In this document: one piece after another, positions 7,955-16,778 of the stretch | Numbering within the stretch: the stretch's first letter is position 1 | Layout of the letters: each line of letters begins with the position of its first letter | Assembly: GCA_900315175.1 (NCBI GenBank) | Contig: OMYA01000010.1 | Coordinates: forward strand, 1 to 64,000 | DNA from: an uncultured Bacteroidales bacterium | GTDB taxonomy: Bacteria > Bacteroidota > Bacteroidia > Bacteroidales > F082 | Length of the DNA: 64,000 nt | Direction: 5' to 3' | Made by a program: the position numbers and the translations under genes | The notes under the pieces: generated by a model | Databases searched by the model: none | Seen by the model: the letters and a program-made list of their open reading frames with translations, nothing else | What the model was told of the DNA's origin: nothing

Positions 7955-9718
7955 CTAGAACTTGATATCTTTGACGTTCAGTTGCAGCGTGGTCTTTCCC
8001 TGCCAGAAGTTTTCCTCAATGTAATAGCACATTGTGAACGGCTCTTTGTCGTGGATGCGTTCGTATAAATCGCCTTTTTGGAATGCTATGCCCGAGAACA
8101 CGAAGTCTGTATTTCCTTGTTGCATCACGCTGAGTTTCAGGTGTTTACGGTTGCCGACGGCACGTGAGAAACCTGCATCGACCACGTTCCTTGTGAGGAA
8201 CACAGGCGAGAGGTTGCCTGGTCCGAATGGTGCAAACTGTTTGAGGATGCGCACGAACTTCGGAGTGATATTTGTGAAGTCCATCTCGATGTCTACGTTG
8301 AGTTCGGGTGTCAAATCGTCTTCTTCGAGGTGTTCGGAGACATATTTCTCAAAACGTTCTGCAAACTCCTGTAAATGTTCGGGTTTCAGCGATAATCCCG
8401 CTGCATATTTGTGACCACCGAAGTGTTCGAGGATGTCTGAACATGAGTCGATGGCGTCGTAAATGTCAAAATTCTTTATCGAACGGGCCGAGCCGGTGAT
8501 GAGGTTTCCTGAGCGAGTCAGCACTATCGTCGGGCGGTAATACGAATCAGTAAGACGTGACGCGACAATACCAATGACGCCTTTATGCCAGTTTTCGTTG
8601 AATATCACTGTGCTCTTGGCGTTACGCATCTTCTCGTCGGCGTAGATCATCGTAAGGGCCTCCTCTGTGATGGCGTTGTCTAATTCACGACGTTGCACGT
8701 TGAGGTCGTTGATGCCTGCGGCGAGACGCTCGGCATGGTCATATTTCGTGGCGAGAAGCAGTCGCACCGAGTCGCTGGCTTTCTCCAGTCGGCCTGCTGC
8801 GTTGATACGAGGGCCGATAAGAAACACCAAGTCGCTTATTGTCAGTTCTCTCTCAAGGGCAATCTGCTGTTCCTCTTCCGTCTTAGGCGCTTCTTTGCGG
8901 CGTCCGATGTTGGCGAGCCTCAAGACCGCTTCTATGCCCGGGCGAGGGTTCTTGTTGAGCTGCTTCAGTCCGAAATAAGCCAAAACACGGTTCTCTCCCG
9001 TGATAGGGACAATATCGGCTGCAATGCTAACTGCAACATAGTCAAGCAGTTCGTAAACCTCTTCAATAGGTCTGCCAAGACGCATCGACAGTGCTGTGAT
9101 GAGCTTAAAGCCCACACCGCAACCCGAGAGCTCCTTATAAGGATACTCGCAGTCAGGGCGTTTGGAGTCGAGGACGGCAGCGGCATTAGGAAGTATATCA
9201 TCCGGACGGTGATGGTCGCAGATGATGAAGTCAACACCGCGTTGGTTGGCGTATTCTATCTTCTCAACAGCCTTGATGCCGCAGTCAAGCACGATGACAA
9301 GCCCAAAGCCGTTGTCAGCAGCGTAGTCAATTCCTTTATATGAAATCCCATAACCCTCTTCGTAACGGTCAGGAATGTAAAACTCTATTTTCTTTTTGTT
9401 GACAAAATTCTTCAAATACGTGTAAATCAAGGCGACAGCAGTGGTTCCGTCAACGTCATAGTCTCCGTAAATGAGGATTTTCTCACCGTCGTTCATGGCT
9501 TTCTGAAGTCGGTCGACAGCCTTGTCCATGTCCTTCATCAAAAACGGGTCATGAAGATGCTCGAGCGACGGTCTGAAGAAGTTTTTCGCCTCCTCGAAGT
9601 TGGTGATTCCACGCTGTATTAACAATGTGGCCAAATTCTTGTCGATGCCTAACGACTCCGACAAGGACTTAACTAGTTGTTTATCTACACTTTGTGCTAT
9701 AATCCAGCGCGTTTCCAC
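7955..9718 (-). CDS. recJ: Single-stranded-DNA-specific exonuclease RecJ
   Basis: About 587 residues with start GTG 9718. RecJ degrades single-stranded DNA 5' to 3' in recombination and mismatch or excision repair. DHH-family motifs are clear: YGDYDVDGTTAVALI (about residues 80-95), VLDCGIK, ICDHHRPDD, and the later GGHKYAAGLS of the DHHA1 domain. The C-terminal OB-like domain (FAPFGPGNLSP) is complete. A TTG at 9742 would extend the protein by 8 residues but lies inside the probable -7 box (9740-9747), so GTG 9718 (VETRWII) is preferred; no ATG lies near. It is divergent from purH and convergent with the LysE gene. Confidence 0.95.
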   Translation of the reverse strand: METRWIIAQSVDKQLVKSLSESLGIDKNLATLLIQRGITNFEEAKNFFRPSLEHLHDPFLMKDMDKAVDRLQKAMNDGEKILIYGDYDVDGTTAVALIYTYLKNFVNKKKIEFYIPDRYEEGYGISYKGIDYAADNGFGLVIVLDCGIKAVEKIEYANQRGVDFIICDHHRPDDILPNAAAVLDSKRPDCEYPYKELSGCGVGFKLITALSMRLGRPIEEVYELLDYVAVSIAADIVPITGENRVLAYFGLKQLNKNPRPGIEAVLRLANIGRRKEAPKTEEEQQIALERELTISDLVFLIGPRINAAGRLEKASDSVRLLLATKYDHAERLAAGINDLNVQRRELDNAITEEALTMIYADEKMRNAKSTVIFNENWHKGVIGIVASRLTDSYYRPTIVLTRSGNLITGSARSIKNFDIYDAIDSCSDILEHFGGHKYAAGLSLKPEHLQEFAERFEKYVSEHLEEDDLTPELNVDIEMDFTNITPKFVRILKQFAPFGPGNLSPVFLTRNVVDAGFSRAVGNRKHLKLSVMQQGNTDFVFSGIAFQKGDLYERIHDKEPFTMCYYIEENFWQGKTTLQLNVKDIKF

Positions 9719-9739
9719 CTTAAAATAAAAATTAACTCG

Positions 9740-9747
9740 CAAAATTA
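9740..9747 (-). promoter_or_regulatory. -7 box (TAATTTTG, minus strand) for recJ
   Basis: CAAAATTA on the plus strand reads TAATTTTG on the minus strand. It fixes the transcription start near 9733 and argues for the GTG start of recJ. Confidence 0.55.
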
Positions 9748-9794
9748 CGGAAAAAATTTCAGATTTACAAATATTTTTTATAAAAATTTTTTAT

Positions 9795-9802
9795 TATATT
9801 TG
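9795..9802 (+). promoter_or_regulatory. -7 box (TATATTTG) for purH
   Basis: TAnnTTTG element 22 bp ahead of ATG 9825. The in-frame TTG at 9807 lies at the predicted transcription start and is unlikely to be used. Confidence 0.6.
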
Positions 9803-9824
9803 CGGTTTGAAACATTACCTCGTT

Positions 9825-11315
9825 ATGACAAACAAAAAAATCAAAAGTGCTTTAATATCAGTGTTTTACAAAACTGATCTCGATAAAATTGTAGCTCTGT
9901 TGAAAAAGAATGGCGTTCAGATTTATGCAACAGGCGGAACTCTCGATTTTATAAAAAAACTCGACGACACAGTGCGCTCGGTGGAATCGCTTACAGGCTA
10001 TCCCTCAATCCTCGGCGGACGCGTGAAAACCCTGCATCCTAAAGTGTTCGGCGGCATCCTCGGTCGCCTTAATAACGACACCGACCTCGCCGAGATGAAA
10101 CAATACGAGATCCCTGCCCTCGACCTCGTCATCGTCGACCTCTATCCTTTCGAAGAAACAGTAAGAAATACCACCGACGAAGCGGAAATCATCGAAAAAA
10201 TTGACATCGGTGGCATCTCACTCATCCGCGCCGGTGCGAAAAACTTCAACGACTGCCTCATCGTGCCTTCATCAAATTATTATAAGGAATTTATGGAGAT
10301 GTACGAAAAACAAGACGGCTGCACTTCTTTGGACGACAGAAAACGCTTCGCAAAATACGCTTTCGCAACAAGCTCGCATTACGATACAGCCATCCATAAC
10401 TGGTTTGCCGGCGAGACCGTCACCCCGCTGAGATATGGCGAAAACCCTCACCAACAGGCAGTTTTCAACGGTAATCTTGATGAAGTTTTTGAAAAACTGC
10501 ACGGCAAAGACCTGTCATACAACAACTTGCTTGACCTCGACGCAGGTTTGAACCTCATCCGCGAATTCAATGAGCCAACATTCGCCATCTTGAAGCATAA
10601 CAACCCTTGCGGAATAGCTTCAAGACCTTCAATATCAGAGGCTTACGATGCAGCATTGGCTGGCGACCCGGTGTCCGCCTTCGGAGGCGTGTTCGTAAGC
10701 AACCGCCCAATCGATGTCAAGACAGCCGAAGAAATGAACAAGATGTTCTTCGAAGTGTGCGTCGCTCCAAGCTATGACGATGGCGTGCTCGACATCCTCT
10801 TCTCAAAGAAAAACCGCATCGTCCTCAAACTGAAGTCAAACGCCTTCCCGACAAAAGTTTACAAATCGGCACTTAACGGCATCCTGGAACAGGACCGCGA
10901 CCTTCACAATGAAACAAAAGACGATTTTAAGCCTGTTACAGATAAACTTATTGACAATCAAGATGTTGACGATTTGATTTTTGCCAATAAAATAGTGAAA
11001 CACAGCCGCTCAAACGCTATAGTCCTGGCAAAAAACAAACAACTCTATGCCTCAGGCATCGGCCAAACCTCACGTGTCGACTCACTGCGCCAGGCAATAG
11101 CAAAGGCAAAGAGCTTCAACTTCGACCTCAACGGCGCCGTACTGGCATCCGACGCCTTCTTCCCCTTCTCCGACTGCGTGGAAATAGCAAGCGAAGCCGG
11201 CATAAAATCAATAATTCAACCTGGTGGCTCAGTGCGTGACCAAGAGTCTATCGACGCTTGCAACAAACTCGGAATAGCTATGGTTTTCACAGGATACAGA
11301 CATTTTAAACATTAA
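9825..11315 (+). CDS. purH: Bifunctional AICAR formyltransferase / IMP cyclohydrolase
   Basis: 496 residues from ATG 9825. PurH carries out the last two steps of purine synthesis, formylation of AICAR and ring closure to IMP. The N-terminal IMP cyclohydrolase domain shows LISVFYKTDLDKIV, IYATGGT and GGRVKTLHPKVFGGIL. The C-terminal formyltransferase domain shows RYGENPHQQA, KHNNPCGIAS and GDPVSAFGGV, and the catalytic region ends with SDAFFPFSD and IIQPGGSVRD. The protein is a little shorter than the 510-530 of many homologues. mreB follows after 12 bp, so the purine and cell-shape genes are probably read together. Confidence 0.97.
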   Translation: MTNKKIKSALISVFYKTDLDKIVALLKKNGVQIYATGGTLDFIKKLDDTVRSVESLTGYPSILGGRVKTLHPKVFGGILGRLNNDTDLAEMKQYEIPALDLVIVDLYPFEETVRNTTDEAEIIEKIDIGGISLIRAGAKNFNDCLIVPSSNYYKEFMEMYEKQDGCTSLDDRKRFAKYAFATSSHYDTAIHNWFAGETVTPLRYGENPHQQAVFNGNLDEVFEKLHGKDLSYNNLLDLDAGLNLIREFNEPTFAILKHNNPCGIASRPSISEAYDAALAGDPVSAFGGVFVSNRPIDVKTAEEMNKMFFEVCVAPSYDDGVLDILFSKKNRIVLKLKSNAFPTKVYKSALNGILEQDRDLHNETKDDFKPVTDKLIDNQDVDDLIFANKIVKHSRSNAIVLAKNKQLYASGIGQTSRVDSLRQAIAKAKSFNFDLNGAVLASDAFFPFSDCVEIASEAGIKSIIQPGGSVRDQESIDACNKLGIAMVFTGYRHFKH

Positions 11316-11327
11316 AAAACGAATACT

Positions 11328-12350
11328 ATGGGATTGTTTTCATTATTTGATAAGGAACTGGCAATCGACCTCGGTACCGCTAACACCATCATCATGTACA
11401 ACGACAAAGTGGTGGTTGACGAGCCTTCAATTGTCGCAATAAAACGTGACACCCAACAAATCATGGCAGTGGGTAAACGCGCTATGATGATGCATGGAAA
11501 AACTCACGACAATATCAAAACTATCAGACCTTTGCGTGATGGTGTCATCGCCGACTTCCAGGCAGCCGAGTTCATGCTGAGGGAAATGATAAAGATGATA
11601 AATTTCCATAATTCGTTGTTCCCACCAGCGCTGAAAATGGTCATCTGCATCCCTTCAGGTATCACCGAAGTGGAGGAAAGAGCCGTTAAAGACAGCGCTG
11701 AACAGGCTGGAGCCAAAGAGGTCAGACTGATTCACGAGCCTATGGCAGCAGCTATAGGTATCGGCATCGACGTGCTCGAACCAATGGGCAACATGATAGT
11801 CGATATCGGTGGCGGTACCTCTGAAATCGCCGTCATCGCCCTCGGCGGTATCGTCACAAACAAATCAATCCGTATAGCAGGCGACGACTTCACCGATGAA
11901 ATCGTGGAATATATGCGCAAAGAACATAACCTCAACGTTGGCGAACGCACAGCTGAACTTATCAAAATCGAAGTCGGTTCAGCCATCCAGGACCTCGACA
12001 ACCCACCAGAGGATTACGCTGTCCACGGCCGCGACATGCTCACAGGTATCCCTAAAGAAATCAGCGTAAACTATAAGGAAATCGCACATTGCCTCGACAA
12101 AAGCGTGTCGAAAATCGAAGCTGCCGTGCTCAACACCCTCGAAACGACACCTCCTGAACTCTCTGCCGATATCTACCGCACAGGTATCTACCTCACCGGC
12201 GGCGGCGCATTACTGAGAGGCCTCGACAAACGTCTGCACGACAGAACACAACTGCCAATCCACGTGGCCGACGACCCGCTGCGCGCAGTGGCTCGCGGTA
12301 CCGGCATCGCACTCAAAAACTTCGACGGCTTCCCATTCCTGATAAAGTAA
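11328..12350 (+). CDS. mreB: Rod-shape-determining actin homologue MreB
   Basis: 340 residues, full length. MreB polymerises under the inner membrane and directs lateral peptidoglycan synthesis. The actin-fold phosphate-1 motif (AIDLGTANTIIMYNDKVVVD), phosphate-2 motif (IVDIGGGTSEIAVIALGGI) and adenosine motif (IYLTGGGALLRGLDKRL) are intact. It starts 12 bp after purH and precedes mreC by 7 bp, the standard mreBCD order. The first residues (MGLFSLFDKELAIDLG) look like a short amphipathic membrane-binding stretch. Confidence 0.98.
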   Translation: MGLFSLFDKELAIDLGTANTIIMYNDKVVVDEPSIVAIKRDTQQIMAVGKRAMMMHGKTHDNIKTIRPLRDGVIADFQAAEFMLREMIKMINFHNSLFPPALKMVICIPSGITEVEERAVKDSAEQAGAKEVRLIHEPMAAAIGIGIDVLEPMGNMIVDIGGGTSEIAVIALGGIVTNKSIRIAGDDFTDEIVEYMRKEHNLNVGERTAELIKIEVGSAIQDLDNPPEDYAVHGRDMLTGIPKEISVNYKEIAHCLDKSVSKIEAAVLNTLETTPPELSADIYRTGIYLTGGGALLRGLDKRLHDRTQLPIHVADDPLRAVARGTGIALKNFDGFPFLIK

Positions 12351-12357
12351 TCGGGAT

Positions 12358-13158
12358 ATGTATAACTTATTCATTTTCATAAAAAAATACCATGCAGTGA
12401 TAATTTTTATTCTGCTGGAAGTGCTGTGCATCATCATGATCGTGCAAAGCCTCCCTTATCAGAATAGAAAAATGGTCAACTGGTCAAATAATATCGCCGG
12501 AGGAATAAGCAAAACAACCTCCAACTGGTATGATTATCTGAATCTTAAATGTGAAAATGAAGCTCTTGTACAACAAAACGCATTGTTGCTGAGCAGGTTA
12601 GCATGCGACGACGTGGAAGCTGACACCGCCTGTTACGACGATGTTTTTACCTATATCCCAGCTCATGTCATCAACAACAGCATCTATGAGGCAAATAACT
12701 TTATCATAATCGACAAAGGAAAAGTCGATGGCATCGAACCTGAAATGGGCGTTATCGGCGATAACGGCGTGGTCGGCAAAGTGCTCAATGTGAGCAATCA
12801 CTACGCCTCCGTCATGAGCCTGCTGAACTCATATTCCGTGATAAGTTGCAGATTCGCTGATAATCAATATGTTGCCAATGTTGTCTGGGATAACGGAAGC
12901 TATCGTTACGGTCTCGTGAAAGACATCCCGTCACACCTTATTATTAATATAGGCGACACTCTGGTGACCAGCGGATTCTCCAACTCTTTCCCCGCTGATG
13001 TGTTGGTCGGCACTATCGAAGAAAATATGAGTACTTCTAACGATATGTTCGGCACGGCAAAACTGAAGTTCTCCACTAATTTCAGCACACTGCGCCATGT
13101 CTATGTCGTGAAAAACAATTATAGGGCAGAAATAGATTCGTTATGTATAACACACTGA
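12358..13158 (+). CDS. mreC: Rod-shape-determining protein MreC
   Basis: 266 residues. MreC is a bitopic periplasmic protein linking MreB filaments to the wall-synthesis machinery. One N-terminal membrane helix (about residues 12-32), a short coiled region (CENEALVQQNALLLSRL, about 63-79) and the two beta-barrel domains with VIDKGKVDGIEPEMGVIGD-like sequence (IIDKGKVDGIEPEMGVIGDN) and GDTLVTSGFSNSFPADVLVG are present. The 3' end overlaps mreD by 16 bp, implying translational coupling. Confidence 0.95.
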   Translation: MYNLFIFIKKYHAVIIFILLEVLCIIMIVQSLPYQNRKMVNWSNNIAGGISKTTSNWYDYLNLKCENEALVQQNALLLSRLACDDVEADTACYDDVFTYIPAHVINNSIYEANNFIIIDKGKVDGIEPEMGVIGDNGVVGKVLNVSNHYASVMSLLNSYSVISCRFADNQYVANVVWDNGSYRYGLVKDIPSHLIINIGDTLVTSGFSNSFPADVLVGTIEENMSTSNDMFGTAKLKFSTNFSTLRHVYVVKNNYRAEIDSLCITH

Positions 13159-13655
13159 TACGCAATATAATACGATTTGTTGCCCTGGTTATCATGCAGG
13201 TGCTGGTTTTCGATAACATCGGTTTCGGAAACTATATTCACCCTACCATTTACGTACTCTTCATGCTGATTCTGCCTTTCGACTTCTCAAAAGTGCGCCT
13301 GCTTATCAACGGCTTCCTCATCGGAATGGCAGTCGACATTTTCAGCGGAACACCCGGACTCAACGCTGCAGCAACAGTGTTTTTGGCTTTCCTCAGACCC
13401 TATGTCATCAAATTAACAACACGACAAAGCGACCTGGAAGGCAAAAACTGTCCTACTGTTAGCGAAATGGGTCTTCAATGGTTTTCAGTCTACGCAATAC
13501 TGCTGCTTCTGTTGCATAACCTCGTTTATTTCTGGCTGGAAGCATTCAGTATCAAACTGTTAGGACTTATTTTAATAGAAACATTGCTAAGCTCAATAGC
13601 CTCATTGCTAATTTTACTTTTGACAATCTATCTTTTTAAACCGATAAAAAAATAA
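13143..13655 (+). CDS. mreD: Rod-shape-determining protein MreD
   Basis: 170 residues, an integral membrane protein with about five hydrophobic helices and the MreD-type pattern PTIYVLFMLILPFDFSK followed by GMAVDIFSGTPGLNAAATV. It completes the MreBCD complex. It overlaps mreC. In many Bacteroidetes the next genes are PBP2 and rodA, but here a thioredoxin-like lipoprotein follows after 2 bp. Confidence 0.93.
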   Translation: MYNTLIRNIIRFVALVIMQVLVFDNIGFGNYIHPTIYVLFMLILPFDFSKVRLLINGFLIGMAVDIFSGTPGLNAAATVFLAFLRPYVIKLTTRQSDLEGKNCPTVSEMGLQWFSVYAILLLLLHNLVYFWLEAFSIKLLGLILIETLLSSIASLLILLLTIYLFKPIKK

Positions 13656-13657
13656 AT

Positions 13658-14659
13658 ATGATGAAAAAATTGTTTATCGCAATCATGGTCATGATGGCCG
13701 TTACATCATGCAACTCATTCAAAATCAATGTAAATCTCGAAAATTCCAATGGAAAAACCGTTTATCTTCAAAGATATGACGGCGAAAAAATGAATAATAT
13801 GGACTCGGTTGTCGCAAAAGATAACCAGGCTGTCTTTAAAGTTAAGAAAAGCGATAACAACGACGCCTTTTGCCTCATGGTTAACGGATGGAGACGCCCT
13901 CTGACATTCTTCGCTGATAATCAGAATGTTACGATAGAAGGCGACTATCAGAATTATAACGGAATCAATGTTTTGGCTTCAGAAAGTCAGGAAAAACTTA
14001 ACATTTTCATGAAAAAAGCTAATGATATTGAAGACGAGCAGAAAACATACTATTATGTTCTTGATTTTGTGAAGCAAAACATTGATAATCCGTTAGGCGC
14101 TTATGCCTTGTATCGTTACAAATGGGCTTTCGAATTGGGAGAGTTGGAAAAATTATACAGTCTCATGCCAGAAAATATGCAAAGCGGCTATAAAATTGAA
14201 CTTGCCAAATATGTTGAAAATGTCAAAAAGACCAGTCCTGGCAAGAAATACATCGATTTTACACAGAATGACGTTAACGGCAATGCTCTCTCATTGTCGG
14301 ATGTCGTAGGCAAATCTAAAATCATAATCCTCGACTTCTGGGCATCATGGTGCCCTGATTGCCGTAAAGCAAATCCGGAACTTGTGGCTCTTTATAACAA
14401 ATTCAAAGACAAAGGCTTAGATATCGTCAGCGTGTCACTCGACACAGATGCCGAAAAATGGAAAAAAGCTATCGCCGACGATAACCTTTCATGGAAAAAC
14501 CACGTCTCCGACCTCAAAGGATGGGGCAACGAAGCCGCCGGTTTGTACACAATCGCCTTTATACCTCAAACTCTTGTCATAGACGCAAATGGCATGATTC
14601 TCGATAAAAATCTGCCATTTGAGAAATTGGAAGACCTGATATCGAACATTGTTAAGTAA
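13658..14659 (+). CDS. DUF4369 thioredoxin-like lipoprotein (TlpA/ResA type)
   Basis: 333 residues. The signal ends in a lipobox (AVTSC, Cys near residue 18), so the mature protein is a periplasm- or membrane-anchored lipoprotein. The N-terminal half (about residues 23-120) fits DUF4369 (VYLQRYDGEKMNNMDS). The C-terminal half (about 185-333) is a thioredoxin fold with the redox motif WASWCPDCRKANPEL and the cis-proline region AFIPQTLVID. Such proteins reduce or exchange disulphides of exported proteins. The WCPDC active site is intact. It is placed directly after mreD (2 bp), so it belongs to the mre transcript. Its link to wall synthesis is not known. Confidence 0.88.
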   Translation: MMKKLFIAIMVMMAVTSCNSFKINVNLENSNGKTVYLQRYDGEKMNNMDSVVAKDNQAVFKVKKSDNNDAFCLMVNGWRRPLTFFADNQNVTIEGDYQNYNGINVLASESQEKLNIFMKKANDIEDEQKTYYYVLDFVKQNIDNPLGAYALYRYKWAFELGELEKLYSLMPENMQSGYKIELAKYVENVKKTSPGKKYIDFTQNDVNGNALSLSDVVGKSKIIILDFWASWCPDCRKANPELVALYNKFKDKGLDIVSVSLDTDAEKWKKAIADDNLSWKNHVSDLKGWGNEAAGLYTIAFIPQTLVIDANGMILDKNLPFEKLEDLISNIVK

Positions 14660-14669
14660 ATATCCGATT

Positions 14670-14712
14670 TGAAATTCCTCACTCCGAGCATTGAGTGCGT
14701 GGAATCTCAAGT
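14670..14712. repeat. Dispersed REP-like repeat, type B
   Basis: GAAATTCCTCACTCCGAGCA followed by GTGCGTGGAATCTCAAG is a copy of the type B palindromic repeat in the gap between the thioredoxin-like gene and the efflux operon. Confidence 0.7.
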
Positions 14713-14778
14713 AATTACTAACGATAACAAAAATTTAAAAAAATTTTTAAAAAATTGTATCATGTAAAAAAATTTTAC

Positions 14779-14786
14779 TATTTTTG
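14779..14786 (+). promoter_or_regulatory. -7 box (TATTTTTG) for the efflux operon
   Basis: TAnnTTTG element 25 bp ahead of the ATPase start at 14812. It is the only clear promoter ahead of the five efflux genes. Confidence 0.6.
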
Positions 14787-14811
14787 CAGTGTCTTAGATA
14801 CGTAGTACACT

Positions 14812-15519
14812 ATGATAAAGCTTGAAAATATAAACAAGACTTACTTCGGAGCACAGCCACTGCATGTTTTGAAAGGCATTAACCTTGAGGTGGCTGAAGG
14901 CGAACTGGTGTCGATAATGGGAGCTTCTGGTTCAGGCAAGTCCACCTTATTAAATATATTAGGTATACTCGACAATTATGACGAGGGTGACTATTATCTT
15001 GCGGGGAAATTGGTGAAGAATCTTTCGGAGAATCAAGCTGCCGAGTTCCGTAACAAACTTATCGGATTCATTTTCCAGTCGTTTAACCTGATTCCGTTCA
15101 AGACGGCGCTCGAAAATGTGGCGCTGCCTCTGTTCTATCAGGGTGTGAATCGTAAAAAGCGCATCATGATGGCGATGGAATACCTCGAGCGTTTCGGCTT
15201 GAAAGACTGGGCGGAGCATTACCCGAATGAACTGTCTGGAGGACAGAAACAACGTGTGTCAATAGCCCGCGCCCTTGTCACCTCACCCAAAATAATCCTC
15301 GCCGATGAGCCTACTGGCGCCTTGGATAGTAAGACTTCCGCCGAAGTAATGCAAATTTTGCGCGAGGTGAACGCCTCAGGAATCACCATGGTGATAGTGA
15401 CTCACGAACGCGGAATCGCCAACCTCACAAAGAAAATCGTACATCTGAAAGACGGTGTCATCGAGTCAATTGAAGAAAACGACCCGGATAAAATGGATTT
15501 CACTAAAGAGATAAAATAA
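14812..15519 (+). CDS. ABC transporter ATP-binding protein (MacB/LolD-type)
   Basis: 235 residues. Walker A GASGSGKST (about residues 38-46), Q-loop IFQSFNLIPFKTALENV, signature LSGGQKQRVSIARAL, Walker B IILADEPTGALD and H-loop VTHE are all present, matching the MacB/LolD/FtsE subfamily that powers mechanotransmission rather than transmembrane import. It is the first gene of a five-gene unit. It shares one base with the next gene and would work with the two permeases, the adaptor and the TolC-type channel. Confidence 0.95.
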   Translation: MIKLENINKTYFGAQPLHVLKGINLEVAEGELVSIMGASGSGKSTLLNILGILDNYDEGDYYLAGKLVKNLSENQAAEFRNKLIGFIFQSFNLIPFKTALENVALPLFYQGVNRKKRIMMAMEYLERFGLKDWAEHYPNELSGGQKQRVSIARALVTSPKIILADEPTGALDSKTSAEVMQILREVNASGITMVIVTHERGIANLTKKIVHLKDGVIESIEENDPDKMDFTKEIK

Positions 15520-16778
15520 TGTTCAACAAGGATTTCTGGTCGGAGATATTCATGGCTCTCAGACGTAACAAACTGAGAACCATACTCACAGGTTTCGCAA
15601 TCTCGTGGGGTATCTTCATGCTTATCATCCTCCTCTCAGCCGGCAACGGACTGAAAAACGGCGTCACTGGCAACTTTGCCGACCGAATCAAAAACACCTA
15701 CACCATCTGGTCAAGCTCAACCGAACTCCCTTATAAAGGACACAAAGCCGGACGCTTTATCATATTGAATAACAAAGATATACAGTTCCTTGAATCGTTA
15801 TACGAAGTCGAAGAGGTGTCGCCTGTGCTGTCAAAAGGCGGCACCCTCATCTTCGGCGAAAAATCAAGAAGCGTCAGCCTGGAAGGCGTGAAACCAATCT
15901 ACAAAAATATACAAGGAATAAAGATTATAGAAGGTCGTTTCATCAATGAAAACGACATGAAAAACAAACTTAAAGTCATAGTAATCGACAAAAACACTAA
16001 CGAAGAACTTTTGCGTACTACAGAAGAAACTTCAATGATTGGCAAGACAGTGTATATCAATGATTTAGGCTTTAAAGTGATAGGCGTTTCAAAAGGTATG
16101 GCTTTTGGCGAGATGGGTCAATGCTACGCCCCATATACGACTTTGCAGACAATTTACAACGTGAATGAGTATTATCAGCTCACATTTACCACCAAAGGCC
16201 TGAACACAAAGGAAGACAACGAAACTTTTAAAACCGAACTGAAGCGAAAAATCGCCGCCATTCACGACTTCTCACCTGAAGACCAGCGTGGCGTGTGGAT
16301 TGACAGTGAAATGATTAACTCATTGGAAACCATGAAGATATTCAATACAATCAACATCTTCATCTGGATCATCGGCATCGCAATGTTGATATCCGGAGTG
16401 GTTGGCGTGAGCAATATCATGAGAATCACTGTAAAAGAACGCACCAACGAAATTGGAATCCGAAAAGCTCTGGGCGCCAAACCGCGTTCAATACTCCTGT
16501 CAATAGTGATGGAATCACTCGTAATTACTACTATTTTCGGATATATTGGCATGATTAGTGGAGTAGGAGTGATGGAAATCGTGAATATAATAATGGGATC
16601 AAGCGGAGCTGGTGTCAACACTGAGATGGAAATGTCGGTGTTTGTCAACCCGACTGTGGATATCAATATTGTGGTTATGGCAACTCTGGTGCTGATAATC
16701 AGCGGTGTGGCGGCAGGATTCGCTCCGGCTTGGAATTCCGTAAAGGTTAAACCAATAGAAGCAATGAATTATAGATAA
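15519..16778 (+). CDS. MacB-type ABC transporter permease (first)
   Basis: 419 residues. It has an N-terminal membrane helix (about residues 21-42), a large periplasmic MacB_PCD domain (about 45-275) and three C-terminal helices of the FtsX fold, with GVVGVSNIMRITVKERTNEI and GIRKALGAKP, the coupling-helix signature of the family. With the next gene it probably forms a heterodimeric permease. Start and stop overlap its neighbours by one base each. Confidence 0.92.
   Translation: MFNKDFWSEIFMALRRNKLRTILTGFAISWGIFMLIILLSAGNGLKNGVTGNFADRIKNTYTIWSSSTELPYKGHKAGRFIILNNKDIQFLESLYEVEEVSPVLSKGGTLIFGEKSRSVSLEGVKPIYKNIQGIKIIEGRFINENDMKNKLKVIVIDKNTNEELLRTTEETSMIGKTVYINDLGFKVIGVSKGMAFGEMGQCYAPYTTLQTIYNVNEYYQLTFTTKGLNTKEDNETFKTELKRKIAAIHDFSPEDQRGVWIDSEMINSLETMKIFNTINIFIWIIGIAMLISGVVGVSNIMRITVKERTNEIGIRKALGAKPRSILLSIVMESLVITTIFGYIGMISGVGVMEIVNIIMGSSGAGVNTEMEMSVFVNPTVDINIVVMATLVLIISGVAAGFAPAWNSVKVKPIEAMNYR

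Noticed and set aside
8693-9343. Open frame of 216 codons opposite recJ
   Set aside because: It lies fully inside the well-supported recJ gene on the other strand, has no recognisable motif and no promoter.
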